A stretch of DNA of 64,000 bases from Flavobacterium macacae (GCF_003865365.1 NZ_RQVR01000011.1:62001-126000), one strand, 5' to 3'. Shown: positions 37,705 to 47,038, counted from the first letter of the stretch. Made by a program: numbers and translations. The notes: generated from the sequence alone by a model not told the origin.

Positions 37705-39972
37705 ATGGCTTTTGATATTGAAATGATAAAAAAAGCGTACGGCACTATGGCAGAACGTGTTGATAAAGCACGTGAACTTGTGGGCCGTCCGTTAACACTT
37801 TCTGAAAAGATTTTATATGCCCACCTTTGGGAAGGAAATCCTACGCAAGCTTTCACAAGAGGAAAGGATTATGTGGATTTCGCACCAGATAGAGTGGCTT
37901 GCCAAGATGCAACAGCCCAAATGGCTTTATTGCAATTTATGCACGCCGGAAAACCGAAAGTTGCAGTTCCTACAACAGTTCACTGCGATCACTTGATCCA
38001 AGCCAAAGTAGATGCTGCTACCGATTTGGCTAGAGCAAAAACACAAAGTAATGAAGTTTTCGATTTCCTTTCGTCAGTTTCTGATAAATACGGAATCGGT
38101 TTTTGGGGCCCAGGCGCTGGAATTATCCACCAAGTAGTTCTTGAAAATTATGCCTTCCCAGGCGGAATGATGATTGGTACGGATTCCCATACTGTAAATG
38201 CAGGAGGATTGGGAATGCTTGCCATTGGCGTTGGTGGTGCTGATGCGGTTGATGTAATGTCTGGTATGGCTTGGGAATTGAAATTTCCAAAACTGATCGG
38301 AATCAAATTGACAGGAAAATTATCAGGATGGACAGCTCCAAAAGATGTGATCTTAAAAGTAGCAGGAATTCTTACTGTAAAAGGTGGAACGGGTGCCATC
38401 GTTGAATATTTCGGCGAAGGTGCTACTTCAATGTCGTGTACCGGAAAAGGAACGATCTGTAATATGGGTGCCGAAATTGGAGCAACGACTTCCACTTTTG
38501 GTTATGACGATTCAATGCGTCGTTACTTAAAATCTACCAATAGAGTTGATGTTGCTGAAGCTGCTGACAAAGTCGCTTCTTATTTAACTGGTGATGACGA
38601 AGTTTACGCAAATCCAGAACACTATTTTGACCAAGTTATTGAAATCAATCTTTCTGAGCTAGAGCCACATTTGAATGGTCCTTTTACGCCAGATTTGGCT
38701 ACGCCAATTTCTAAAATGAAAGAGGAAGCGATCAAAAATAATTGGCCATTACAAATTCAAGTGGGTTTGATCGGTTCTTGTACCAATTCATCCTACGAAG
38801 ATATTTCTCGTGCCGCTTCATTAGCAAAACAAGTTTCAGATAAAAATTTAAAAACTAAAGCTCAATTTACAATTACTCCAGGTTCTGAAGTAGTGCGCTA
38901 TACCATTGAGCGTGATGGTTTTATCGACACTTTTAATAAAATTGGTGCAACGGTTTTTGCCAATGCCTGTGGGCCATGTATCGGTATGTGGGACAGGGAA
39001 GGTGCTGAAAAAGAAGAAAGAAATACCATCGTTCACTCCTTCAACAGAAACTTCTCAAAACGTGCGGACGGAAATCCAAACACCTTGGCTTTCGTGGGTT
39101 CTCCTGAATTGGTAACGGCGCTGGCAATTGCTGGAGATTTAAGTTTTAATCCCTTGACAGATAAATTAATCAATGAAGATGGGGAAGAAGTGATGCTTGA
39201 CGAACCAACCGGAAACGAATTGCCTCCGAGAGGTTTCGATGCTGAAGATCCCGGTTTTCAAGCGCCTTCTGCAGACGGTTCTGGAGTTCAAGTAGTGGTA
39301 AGCGAAACTTCTGAAAGACTTCAATTATTAGCGCCATTCCAACCTTGGGATGGAAAAAATATCACAGGAGCGAAATTGCTGATCAAAGCTTTCGGAAAAT
39401 GTACCACTGACCACATTTCTATGGCCGGACCATGGTTGCGTTTCCGTGGGCATTTAGATAATATTTCAAATAACATGCTAATTGGCGCGATCAATGCATT
39501 CAACCAAAAAGCGAACTCTGTAAAAAACCAATTGACCGGCAAATATGACGCAGTTCCGGCGGTTCAGAGAGAATATAAAGCGGCAGGAATTCCAACTGTG
39601 GTTGTGGGTGACCACAATTATGGCGAAGGTTCTTCTCGTGAGCATGCAGCTATGGAGCCACGCCACTTAGGCGTAAAGGCGGTTCTTGTAAAATCTTTTG
39701 CTCGTATCCACGAAACGAATTTGAAAAAACAAGGATTGTTAGGCCTGACTTTTGCTAACGAAGCAGATTATGATTTGATCCAAGAAGATGATACCATCAA
39801 CTTCACCGATTTGACAGAATTTGCAGTTGGAAAACCATTGACTTTAGAATTCATCCACGCGGATGGAACTAAGGATATTATTATGGCAAACCACACGTAT
39901 AATGAAGGGCAAATTGGCTGGTTTAAAGCAGGTTCAGCATTAAACTTGATTGCTGCGGCAGGAAACGCATAA
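37705..39972 (+). CDS. Aconitate hydratase, mitochondrial-like type
   Basis: A 755-aa aconitase resembling the mitochondrial form. It has the core with three 4Fe-4S cysteines ([10 protein letters not shown] and GPCIGMWD) and a C-terminal swivel domain with [19 protein letters not shown]. The length is that of the mitochondrial class, shorter than AcnB and AcnA. It lies 102 bases after acnB, separated by a terminator. Reaction: citrate to isocitrate via cis-aconitate. Two aconitase types side by side suggest division of labour, such as iron or oxidative-stress response, which the sequence does not show. Confidence 0.95.
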   Translation: MAFDIEMIKKAYGTMAERVDKARELVGRPLTLSEKILYAHLWEGNPTQAFTRGKDYVDFAPDRVACQDATAQMALLQFMHAGKPKVAVPTTVHCDHLIQAKVDAATDLARAKTQSNEVFDFLSSVSDKYGIGFWGPGAGIIHQVVLENYAFPGGMMIGTDSHTVNAGGLGMLAIGVGGADAVDVMSGMAWELKFPKLIGIKLTGKLSGWTAPKDVILKVAGILTVKGGTGAIVEYFGEGATSMSCTGKGTICNMGAEIGATTSTFGYDDSMRRYLKSTNRVDVAEAADKVASYLTGDDEVYANPEHYFDQVIEINLSELEPHLNGPFTPDLATPISKMKEEAIKNNWPLQIQVGLIGSCTNSSYEDISRAASLAKQVSDKNLKTKAQFTITPGSEVVRYTIERDGFIDTFNKIGATVFANACGPCIGMWDREGAEKEERNTIVHSFNRNFSKRADGNPNTLAFVGSPELVTALAIAGDLSFNPLTDKLINEDGEEVMLDEPTGNELPPRGFDAEDPGFQAPSADGSGVQVVVSETSERLQLLAPFQPWDGKNITGAKLLIKAFGKCTTDHISMAGPWLRFRGHLDNISNNMLIGAINAFNQKANSVKNQLTGKYDAVPAVQREYKAAGIPTVVVGDHNYGEGSSREHAAMEPRHLGVKAVLVKSFARIHETNLKKQGLLGLTFANEADYDLIQEDDTINFTDLTEFAVGKPLTLEFIHADGTKDIIMANHTYNEGQIGWFKAGSALNLIAAAGNA

Positions 39973-39993
39973 TAATAGTTTTGTTTATAAACA

Positions 39994-40027
39994 AAAAACT
40001 CTCGATGAAAATCGGGAGTTTTTTTTA
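39994..40027 (+). terminator. Terminator after the second aconitase
   Basis: AAAAACTCTCGAT, loop GAAA, ATCGGGAGTTTTT (one T-G pair), then more T. A GNRA tetraloop on a strong stem. Confidence 0.9.
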
Positions 40028-40062
40028 TTTATTAATTTTTCCTCCGTCTGGATAATTTCTTC

Positions 40063-40292
40063 TCAAAATCCCAATTCATAAGTGATTATTTTTCCAGTAG
40101 GAAATACAATTATAACGGATTCTTTTCTGTGTGTATTTAAAACCAGCAAATCTGTTATGTATTCTTTTAGATCAAAGGATTTTATTTCTAAAATCGTTTT
40201 CTCAAAAATCCTACTATTGCTCCAATTGAACTTTCTAATTTTGAAATATACTCAGAGACTTGCGCTTCGTTTGAAAGTTATTGTTTTGCCAT
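40063..40292 (-). pseudogene. Decayed small gene downstream of the OsmC gene
   Basis: On the - strand an ATG at 40292 gives MAKQ and then a TAA. The same frame continues as LSNEAQVSEYISKLESSIGA then IVGFLRKRF, and stops. A second frame from 40206 to 40063 continues with FEKTILEIKSFDLKEYITDL, LVLNTHRKESVIIVFP and TGKIITYELGF, then stop. Adding one T to the five-T run near 40206 joins the two main pieces. The sum is about 80 aa with normal-looking composition. It starts five bases beyond the OsmC stop, as an operon partner would. I do not recognise the family. The + strand frame at 40082-40294 is its shadow. Confidence 0.45.
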
Positions 40293-40296
40293 AAAA

Positions 40297-40764
40297 TCAA
40301 ATCTTGCTTTCCGCAATATGCTTCACGGGAAAGTTTACAGAATTGGCAATAAAGCACAATTTGTTCGCTTCAAAATGCAATTCATTTGCTTTTGCTAAAA
40401 ATTTTTCGTCGGTAATTGTCACAATCGGGTGTAAAGTCACTTCAATAAATTGGCCGGAACCATCATCGTTTACCTTCATAATTCCGGTGGCATTGTCAAT
40501 GTAATCTGTAACCACGATTCCGTTTTTTACGCAAACGTGCAAGTATGACATCATGTGGCACGCCGAAAGTGAGGCCAACAGCAAATCTTCAGGATTGTGC
40601 GCGCTTTTGTCTCCGTGAAAAGTAGGGTCAGCAGAACCCTTGATGATGACTTTATTATCAATTAAAATATCGTGGTTTCTATCATAAGAACGGTAACTTT
40701 CAGTTCCTTTTCCTTTGTTTCCGGTCCATTTAAGGGTAAGCTGATAATTGTGATTTGGATGCAT
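40297..40764 (-). CDS. OsmC family protein
   Basis: A 155-aa OsmC/Ohr-fold protein of the YhfA-like type, many of which reduce organic hydroperoxides with a pair of cysteines. The two expected cysteines are in LSACHMM and NKLCFIANS. The segment ADPTFHGDKSAHNPEDLLLA is typical of the family. It has a candidate minus-7 box TAAATTTG at 40789-40782 and starts at ATG 40764. A decayed small gene follows. Substrate preference cannot be read from sequence. Confidence 0.85.
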   Translation of the reverse strand: MHPNHNYQLTLKWTGNKGKGTESYRSYDRNHDILIDNKVIIKGSADPTFHGDKSAHNPEDLLLASLSACHMMSYLHVCVKNGIVVTDYIDNATGIMKVNDDGSGQFIEVTLHPIVTITDEKFLAKANELHFEANKLCFIANSVNFPVKHIAESKI

Positions 40765-40808
40765 TTTTTAGATTTTAGTTACAAATTTAAGCATTAGCTA
40801 ATTAAAAT

Positions 40809-41489
40809 TTACTGCAGTTGATAGATGAAAAAGAAATTTTCGTCATTATTTCCTAATAAGGAAATGTTGAGAAGTGCGCTCTTAGTTTCAAATGTAATTG
40901 TTTCGCCAGCGTTTAAAGAAACCGTTGTAGATAAATTTCTCAAGGGTTGCGTCACATTAATATTTACAAAAAGTACCACGACGCCAATATTTGCAAAACT
41001 ACTTCTCGCTAAAATGGCAGTTCCGTTTTTCACAATTTGAACCCCGAAATCGGTTGTAACCCCGACTGCAGAAGTGGAAACAATTTGTACTCCAATTCTA
41101 TAAATTCCGCTGTGTGGCGCAGTGAATGTATTTGTTAAAACATTAAAATCATTATTGAGATCGATTTCTTTTGCGTTAAATGGAATTTTAGCTCTTGAAC
41201 TCGTTAATGACAACGAAGGACTTTCGCCACCTGCAAAAAAACCGGCCACGTATGATTTTTTATGGCTGTAAACCACAGTCTTTGAAGATACACGATGACT
41301 GTTTCCTGTTATATTGGACGTCAGTATCGAATCTTTTGCGACAGATTCTCTACTTATAGATGGTATATTTCTAATTCTCATATTGCCATTGATATCCAGC
41401 ATTGCGGTCGGTTGTGCAGTTTCAATTCCAATTTGTGAAAAACAGATAACATGAAATAATAGTACTGACGGTAAAAATATTTTTCTCAT
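40809..41489 (-). CDS. Secreted C1q-like domain protein (second of tandem pair)
   Basis: A 226-aa secreted protein. The signal peptide ends at CFSQ (residue about 19), followed by IGIETAQPTAMLDINGNMRI, a leader common in flavobacterial surface proteins, then a C-terminal beta-sandwich (about residues 85-226) with the TNF/C1q-like pattern FTAPHSGIYRIGVQI and LNAGETITFE. It lies 18 bases after its paralogue with the same architecture, so the pair is cotranscribed. There is no T9SS tail. C1q-like domains normally trimerise; the binding partner is unknown. Confidence 0.72.
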   Translation of the reverse strand: MRKIFLPSVLLFHVICFSQIGIETAQPTAMLDINGNMRIRNIPSISRESVAKDSILTSNITGNSHRVSSKTVVYSHKKSYVAGFFAGGESPSLSLTSSRAKIPFNAKEIDLNNDFNVLTNTFTAPHSGIYRIGVQIVSTSAVGVTTDFGVQIVKNGTAILARSSFANIGVVVLFVNINVTQPLRNLSTTVSLNAGETITFETKSALLNISLLGNNDENFFFIYQLQ

Positions 41490-41507
41490 AATAATACATG
41501 TTAATTA

Positions 41508-42176
41508 TTATCTTACCTGCTCAATGGAGAAAAATGTTTCCTCATTTACAACTGTAATCGTAGAAGGTCCTATTACTAAAAAAGTGATGGTGTCCCCAGG
41601 ATTAAGTTCCACAATCGTTTCCGTTGTTCGAGTTGTCGGTGATACATTTATTCCGAGTACTGCAATATTTGAAAATGATGCTTTTGCTTTTGTGGCAGTT
41701 ATACCGGCTAAAGTGGTTTTTTGAATAGCAACACCCACGTCTCCTGTAAGTGACAAGACAGAGGATGCAAATTTTAGTGAAATATTGATGTGGTAAATGC
41801 CTGCGATTTTTGCAGTGAAAACTCCCGTAGACAAGCTGTAATCATTGCTGAGATCAAAATCTTTGTTGCTGAATTTCATTAGTCCGGTTCCCGAAGCAGG
41901 TATACTCGTATTTCCTGAAGTCCCAAAGTTTCCTCTGACAAAAGATTTAAAATGGCTGTAAATGACTTGTTGCGAAGTGGTCCGGTCGACGTTTCCTTGC
42001 AGGTCAACCACTAAAATTGAATCTTTCGCTGCGCTTTCACGATTAGTAGCGGGTGTATTTCTGATTCTTAAATCTCCATTGATGTCTAGAGTTCTCGTTG
42101 GAGTTTCCGTTCCAATTCCAATTTGGGAATATCCAATAAATGGAAAAAAAAGTAGAAAGAAGATAAGATTTTTCAT
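41508..42176 (-). CDS. Secreted C1q-like domain protein (first of tandem pair)
   Basis: A 222-aa paralogue of the gene that follows it. The signal peptide (MKNLIFFLLFFPFIG, then YSQ) precedes IGIGTETPTRTLDINGDLRI and a conserved segment RESAAKDSILVVDLQGN. The C-terminal domain shows FTAKIAGIYHINISL and ELNPGDTITFLV, the C1q/TNF-like pattern. TATTTTTG at 42208-42201 on this strand is a good minus-7 box, 25 bases before the ATG. Domain assignment rests on pattern recognition, not a search. Confidence 0.72.
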   Translation of the reverse strand: MKNLIFFLLFFPFIGYSQIGIGTETPTRTLDINGDLRIRNTPATNRESAAKDSILVVDLQGNVDRTTSQQVIYSHFKSFVRGNFGTSGNTSIPASGTGLMKFSNKDFDLSNDYSLSTGVFTAKIAGIYHINISLKFASSVLSLTGDVGVAIQKTTLAGITATKAKASFSNIAVLGINVSPTTRTTETIVELNPGDTITFLVIGPSTITVVNEETFFSIEQVR

Positions 42177-42282
42177 GATATTCTCAAATTAGGAAGCTTT
42201 CAAAAATAAGAAAAAAAATCAAAAAATTCTCATAATGCGACTTTAAAGTATGGGATAAGTTTCGATAGGAGAATGTTTTAAC

Positions 42283-42312
42283 TAAAAAATCCGTTCTATT
42301 TCTAGAACGGAT
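42283..42312 (-). terminator. Terminator of the GAPDH gene
   Basis: On the - strand ATCCGTTCTA, loop GAAA, TAGAACGGAT, then TTTTTT. Perfect ten-base-pair stem with a GNRA tetraloop, 34 bases after the stop of the GAPDH gene. Confidence 0.9.
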
Positions 42313-42345
42313 CCTTTTTACCAAAATTAAAATTCAAAGTATTTC

Positions 42346-43794
42346 CTAGTAGTAAGCGTATCTTCTTACCTTAGAAATATATTTAGCCAAGCGAATTACT
42401 TGGTGGCTGTATCCATATTCGTTATCATACCAGATATAAAGCACGATATTTTTTCCGTCAGCTGAAACAATTGTTGCGTTGCTGTCATAAATCGACGGAG
42501 CAGAAGTGCCAACAATGTCAGAAGAAACCAATTCGTTATTCAAAGAATATTTGATTTGTTCCACCAATTCACCCTCCAGGGCATAACGCTTCATGATTTC
42601 ATTAATTTCATTAACCGAAGTTTCTTTGCTTACTTCTAAGTTCAAGACAACCAAAGAACCATTTGGCACAGGAACGCGAATGGCGTTTGAAGTTAATTTT
42701 CCAGCAAGTGAAGGCAGTGCTTTTGCAACGGCACTTCCCGCACCCGTTTCTGTGATGACCATATTTAAAGCGGCAGCACGGCCACGGCGGTATTTTTTGT
42801 GCATGTTATCTACTAAATTCTGGTCGTTTGTATAAGCATGGATCGTTTCTAGATGCCCTTTTACCACGCCCAAAGTATCTTCCACTGCTTTTAAAATAGG
42901 GGTAATGGCATTGGTCGTGCAAGACGCAGCAGAAAAAATATTTACTTCATCAGGATTATGTTCCTTGTGGTTTACACCGTGAACAATATTTGGAATCCCT
43001 TTACCAGGCGCAGTCAGCAAAACTTTGTGAACGCCATTTGACTTCAAATGTCTTTCTAAAGCTTCTTTTGTAGTAAAAGCTCCTGTATTGTCAATCACCA
43101 AAGCTTCCTTAATTCCATAATCAGAATAATCAATATCTTCAGGGCTTCCGGCAGAAATAATGTGAACCGTAGTTCCGTTGATGATCAAGGCATTGTTTTC
43201 TGGATCAGCCGAAACCGAACCTTGAAAATCACCGTGGATCGAGTCATATCTTAATAGGGATGCTCTTTTTTCCAAACTTGTAGCGTCATTTTTCTCACGA
43301 ACCACAATTGCTCTCAATCGAAGTTGCGTACCTTTTCCTGTTTTTGACATTAATTCACGAGCCAATAATCTTCCGATACGCCCAAAACCATACAAAACCA
43401 CATCTTTCGGCTTGTTGTTTTTGTATTCTTTTGCATTGCTCAATTTGTCAATTACAAAAGCTTTGGCGTCATTATATTTATTGTCTTCTAAATGGTATTC
43501 ATACGTCAGTTTCCCGATGTCTAACTTGGCAGGAGGCAAATCAAGAGATAGTAAAGCTCTTGCAATTTCTACAGAATCAAAAACATTGATTGGTTTTCCA
43601 ACAAATTCTCCCGCATATTCGTGAAGATTGATAATGTCGCTGACATTAGTATTGATCAGTTGGTTTTTAAATAATACCAATTCAATCGATTTGTCATACC
43701 AAAGGTCGCTGATGATTTTGATGAATTCAACTCCAGCTCTTCTCCTGTCGGCCTGAAAAGAAAGTTCTTTTTCGTATAAAATTGTTTTTGTCAT
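42346..43794 (-). CDS. Glyceraldehyde-3-phosphate dehydrogenase, long form
   Basis: A 482-aa GAPDH. The core carries the Rossmann motif GFGRIGRLLARE, the catalytic cysteine motif SAASCTTNAITP, and the C-terminal WYDNEYGYSHQV. About 130 residues precede the Rossmann motif, making it far longer than the usual 335-aa enzyme; this long class is common in Bacteroidota, usually beside a second, short GAPDH elsewhere. Start ATG 43794 (MTKTILYEKELSF) is taken because the 39 residues upstream overlap the promoter. Whether it serves glycolysis or gluconeogenesis, and with NAD or NADP, is not visible. Confidence 0.92.
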   Translation of the reverse strand: MTKTILYEKELSFQADRRRAGVEFIKIISDLWYDKSIELVLFKNQLINTNVSDIINLHEYAGEFVGKPINVFDSVEIARALLSLDLPPAKLDIGKLTYEYHLEDNKYNDAKAFVIDKLSNAKEYKNNKPKDVVLYGFGRIGRLLARELMSKTGKGTQLRLRAIVVREKNDATSLEKRASLLRYDSIHGDFQGSVSADPENNALIINGTTVHIISAGSPEDIDYSDYGIKEALVIDNTGAFTTKEALERHLKSNGVHKVLLTAPGKGIPNIVHGVNHKEHNPDEVNIFSAASCTTNAITPILKAVEDTLGVVKGHLETIHAYTNDQNLVDNMHKKYRRGRAAALNMVITETGAGSAVAKALPSLAGKLTSNAIRVPVPNGSLVVLNLEVSKETSVNEINEIMKRYALEGELVEQIKYSLNNELVSSDIVGTSAPSIYDSNATIVSADGKNIVLYIWYDNEYGYSHQVIRLAKYISKVRRYAYY

Positions 43795-43841
43795 GATAAA
43801 TAATAAGTGTAGTTCGTGTGTTGTAGTTTTTTTTACCGATG

Positions 43842-43872
43842 CAAAAGTATAGATTTCAAACGTTTTCGTAAA
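43842..43872 (-). promoter_or_regulatory. Candidate promoter of the GAPDH gene
   Basis: On the - strand TACTTTTG occupies 43849-43842, with TTT at 43872-43870, 20 bases away. Predicted start near 43835, leader about 40 bases. Confidence 0.6.
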
Positions 43873-43895
43873 GTATTTAGCCAAAAATTTTGCAT

Positions 43896-43922
43896 AAAAA
43901 AAGCCAGTCATTTAAACTGGCC
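43896..43922 (-). terminator. Terminator of the HtrA gene
   Basis: On the - strand GCCAGT, a seven-base loop, ACTGGC and a run of seven T. It lies 21 bases after the htrA stop and upstream of the GAPDH promoter. Confidence 0.8.
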
Positions 43923-43942
43923 ATTTTTAAAAGTTTTAGAAA

Positions 43943-45340
43943 TTATCTTGTTTGTAAAATATAGCGTTCCAATTGGCCATTTTTATTAATCAATTCAATT
44001 TTCATCGCTCGGTTTTCTTGCTTTTTGTTCAAGATTTCAGAAGCGCTTTCCACATTTTCGATTTTTTCATTGTCAATTTTCAAAATAATGCTTCCTTTCA
44101 AAAAGTCATTGTAATCATTTTCGACTTCTTTAATTTTTACGCCGTAATTCAAATTGTATTTTTTGGCATCCGCCGGAGAAATGTCTTCTAGTTTCATTCC
44201 GTTAAATTCATACGACGAAAATTCGTTTTTGCTTAACGTCACCGGCACAACCCACGCTTTTCCATTTCTGATGTACGTCACTTTTAATACGTCATTGGGA
44301 CGCTTGGTATTTACAACCCCAGATAAATCAGCAAAAGAAGTCACATTGGTCTCGTCTAATTTGATGATGATATCGCCTTTGGCCAACCCTGCTTTTTGAG
44401 CGCCAGAATTTTTAGTCACATTATTTACATAAAACCCTGACGAGCGATCCACTCCCAATTCTTTAGAAACCGCAGCGTTCAGTTCCCCTCCTTCAACACC
44501 CAGAATGGCGCGCTGCACATTTCCATATTCCATAATATCTTCAATGATTTTTCGGGTAATATTCGAAGGAACAGCAAAAGAATAACCTACATAAGAACCG
44601 GTCATTGAAGTAATCATGGTATTGATTCCGATCAATTCGCCACGGGTATTCACCAAGGCGCCACCGCTATTTCCCGGATTCACCGCCGCATCCGTTTGGA
44701 TAAAGGACTGGATCCCTTTTTGGTCTAAATTTCTGGCTTTCGCCGAAACAATTCCGGCCGTTACCGTTGAAGTCAAGTTGTACGGATTCCCGACAGCCAA
44801 AACCCATTCTCCGACTTTCACGCCGTCAGAATCTCCAAAAGCAGCGTAAGGCAATTTTTTGCCAGCATCAATTTTAAGCAAAGCAATGTCCATTTTTGAA
44901 TCGGTCCCGATCAATTTTGCCTTGTAAGTATCTTTGTTATTTAAGGTAACTTCCAGTTCAGACGCATTTTGGATTACGTGATTGTTGGTGACGATATATC
45001 CGTCTTCAGAAATAATTACGCCAGAACCCGTCCCAACTTGTGCTTGCTGCTGGCCGCCTTTATAGCCATAATAATATTCCAGCATCGGATTATTTATGGT
45101 GCGGTACGTCACATTCTTCACGTGAACAACCGTGTGGACCGCATTGTCAGCTGCAGCCGTAAAATCGACCGTTTCAGCCCCAAGTCCCACATTTTTGCTA
45201 AAGCTCGGAGGAGCCGAAGTCACAATTGTTTTTTTGTTTTCAGATAAAAAGCCGTCATTTTCAATGAACAGCTTATAAGCGCCCAAAGTGGTTGCGCCAC
45301 TTAATAAGGACACTAGAAATAAACTCGAAAATTTTTTCAT
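43943..45340 (-). CDS. Periplasmic serine protease, HtrA/DegP family
   Basis: A 465-aa Do-like protease. An N-terminal signal or anchor helix (about 5-23) is followed by the trypsin-like domain with catalytic H121 (VTNNHVI), D151 (KMDIALLKI) and S225 (NPGNSGGAL). Two PDZ domains follow (about 270-370, with SGFYVNNVTKNSGAQKAGL, and 380-465). Role: degradation or refolding of damaged envelope proteins. A single-gene unit with its own terminator, divergent from dapF across a 294-base gap. Assignment to DegP or DegQ is not possible from sequence. Confidence 0.93.
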   Translation of the reverse strand: MKKFSSLFLVSLLSGATTLGAYKLFIENDGFLSENKKTIVTSAPPSFSKNVGLGAETVDFTAAADNAVHTVVHVKNVTYRTINNPMLEYYYGYKGGQQQAQVGTGSGVIISEDGYIVTNNHVIQNASELEVTLNNKDTYKAKLIGTDSKMDIALLKIDAGKKLPYAAFGDSDGVKVGEWVLAVGNPYNLTSTVTAGIVSAKARNLDQKGIQSFIQTDAAVNPGNSGGALVNTRGELIGINTMITSMTGSYVGYSFAVPSNITRKIIEDIMEYGNVQRAILGVEGGELNAAVSKELGVDRSSGFYVNNVTKNSGAQKAGLAKGDIIIKLDETNVTSFADLSGVVNTKRPNDVLKVTYIRNGKAWVVPVTLSKNEFSSYEFNGMKLEDISPADAKKYNLNYGVKIKEVENDYNDFLKGSIILKIDNEKIENVESASEILNKKQENRAMKIELINKNGQLERYILQTR

Positions 45341-45446
45341 AGTACGTTAGCAATTAAGTTATTTGATGTAAATATATATGTAAAACTGTGCCGTTATTTT
45401 CGCTTTAACGCACGATTAACAATGATTAACTTTTCATTAATATTCA

Positions 45447-45454
45447 TACTTTTG
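45447..45454 (+). promoter_or_regulatory. Candidate minus-7 box of the dapF operon
   Basis: TACTTTTG matches TAnnTTTG exactly; the minus-33 position shows only ATT. Transcription would start near 45461, giving an unusually long leader of about 174 bases before the dapF ATG. Confidence 0.5.
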
Positions 45455-45523
45455 TAAAGCTTTGTTTGTCATTTTTAGAAGCACTACATTTGGAATCGTT
45501 TTTATCATTTTCCTGCTGCTTCG

Positions 45524-45567
45524 CCCTATCTTTTGTTCCGAACACCGGAAACAAAAGGATATTTGGG
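45524..45567 (+). other. Bulged hairpin in the dapF leader
   Basis: CCC-TATC-TTTTGTT-CCG (45524-45540) pairs with CGG-AACAAAA-GATA-GGG (45546-45567), leaving only 3'-side bulges (A, G, TTT). An alternative outer pairing GCCCT (45523-45527) with AGGGC (45574-45578) competes with the base of the stem. The motif AAACAAAAGG is repeated at 45549-45558 and 45587-45596. No T-run follows, so it is not a terminator. Confidence 0.45.
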
Positions 45568-45634
45568 AGCATCAGGGCTATTAAACAAACAAAAGGCATT
45601 TTTTAAACTCTTACCAAAATTGCGCAGACAAAAA

Positions 45635-46417
45635 ATGGAAATTACATTTTACAAATACCAAGGTACCGGAAACGATTTCATAATGATTGACAATCGCCAG
45701 GAAACTTTTGCCAAAAACGATAGCAGATTAATCGAAAAACTGTGCGACAGGCGTTTCGGAATCGGAGCGGATGGCTTGATTTTATTAGAAAATGATGCAG
45801 AAACCGATTTTAAAATGGTGTATTACAACTCTGATGGAAACCAAAGTTCGATGTGTGGCAACGGCGGAAGATGTTTGGTTGCCTTTGCCAAGCAACTCGG
45901 TGTTATAGAAAACACAACCACTTTTACCGCAACAGACGGTTTGCACCACGCCACAATTTCAGATGACGGAATTGTTTCTTTGCAAATGAAAGATGTTGAT
46001 AATGTGAATATTGAAGAAGATTATGTTTTTTTAGATACCGGTTCTCCACATCACGTTCAGTTGGTGGACGATTTAAAAAATTACCCAATAAAAGAAAAAG
46101 GGGCGGAAATTCGTTACGGAAAATTATACGGCCAAGCCGGAAGCAATGTTAATTTTGTACATCAAAATGACACTGACACTTTTTCAGTAAGAACCTATGA
46201 AAGAGGTGTCGAAGATGAAACTTTGTCTTGCGGAACCGGCGTCACTGCCGTTGCCATAGCCATGAAAGCGACCGGCAAAACAGATTCTAACGAAATAAAA
46301 TTAAACGTAGAAGGAGGAAAGCTAGAAGTTTCTTTTAAAGAAATTTCTGGAAAATATATGGATGTTTTCTTAAAAGGACCAGCGGCTTTTGTTTTTGAAG
46401 GAAGTATTGGGGTTTAA
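45635..46417 (+). CDS. dapF: Diaminopimelate epimerase
   Basis: DapF (260 aa) converts LL- to meso-diaminopimelate for lysine and peptidoglycan synthesis. The two catalytic cysteines are C74 (SSMCGNGGRC) and C199 (LSCGTGVTA). Start ATG 45635 (MEITFYKYQGTGNDF) is at the normal N-terminus; a frame extending back to 45533 would include the leader hairpin. It heads a run with a GNAT gene, mltG and a DUF2279 gene, so cell-wall precursor synthesis and wall remodelling lie together. Confidence 0.95.
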   Translation: MEITFYKYQGTGNDFIMIDNRQETFAKNDSRLIEKLCDRRFGIGADGLILLENDAETDFKMVYYNSDGNQSSMCGNGGRCLVAFAKQLGVIENTTTFTATDGLHHATISDDGIVSLQMKDVDNVNIEEDYVFLDTGSPHHVQLVDDLKNYPIKEKGAEIRYGKLYGQAGSNVNFVHQNDTDTFSVRTYERGVEDETLSCGTGVTAVAIAMKATGKTDSNEIKLNVEGGKLEVSFKEISGKYMDVFLKGPAAFVFEGSIGV

Positions 46418-46493
46418 ATTTTAAAATCTTTTCTACAATTTATAAAGTATAAGAAGTCCAAAAATCTAACAATTTAAGAAATCGAATTTCCAG

Positions 46494-47027
46494 ATGATTA
46501 CATTACAAGGAAAAAATATTTATTTGCGTGCGCTCGAGCCCGAAGATTTGGAATTTGTTTTCGATATTGAAAACGACCAAGCCATTTGGGAATTTAGCAA
46601 CACGCAAACCCCTTACAGCCGATTTTTAATTCGTCAATATCTTGAAAACGCACACCAAGATATTTATGAAGCCAAACAATTGCGCTTGGCGATTTGCAAA
46701 AATGAAGATTTTAAAGCCGTGGGTTTGATTGATTTATTTGAGTTTGACCCCAGAAACAATCGCGCCGGAATCGGGATTTTGATTAAGGAAGCAGGAAACC
46801 GAAATCAAGGCATTGGTTCCCAGGCATTAGAAATTTTAATCGATTATTCGTTCAGGCAATTAAATCTGAAGCAATTATTTGCAAATATCAATCCGCAGAA
46901 TGAAGCCAGTATCAGTCTTTTTACTAATTTTGGGTTTGAAAAAATCGGAACAAAAAAACAATGGAACCTCGTAAATGGCGTTTATAATGACGAAGCGCTG
47001 TTTCAATTAATCAATCACCAACTTTAA
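46494..47027 (+). CDS. GNAT family N-acetyltransferase (RimJ/RimL-like)
   Basis: A 177-aa acetyltransferase using acetyl-CoA. The GNAT fold is complete: N-terminal LRALEPEDLEFVF, motif A GNRNQGIGSQAL (acetyl-CoA pyrophosphate loop), and motif B NPQNEASISLFTNFGFEKIG. It resembles RimJ/RimL/SpeG types, but the acceptor substrate is unknown. It lies 76 bases after dapF and 11 before mltG. Confidence 0.88.
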   Translation: MITLQGKNIYLRALEPEDLEFVFDIENDQAIWEFSNTQTPYSRFLIRQYLENAHQDIYEAKQLRLAICKNEDFKAVGLIDLFEFDPRNNRAGIGILIKEAGNRNQGIGSQALEILIDYSFRQLNLKQLFANINPQNEASISLFTNFGFEKIGTKKQWNLVNGVYNDEALFQLINHQL

Positions 47028-47038
47028 AAATTACCACT

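Noticed and set aside
40082..40294. 70-aa + strand frame after the second aconitase
   Set aside because: It is the complement of the decayed - strand gene next to OsmC; it has a GTG start, low-complexity composition and no family resemblance.
45533..45634. N-terminal extension of dapF
   Set aside because: It covers the leader hairpin and does not match DapF, which begins with the ATG at 45635.
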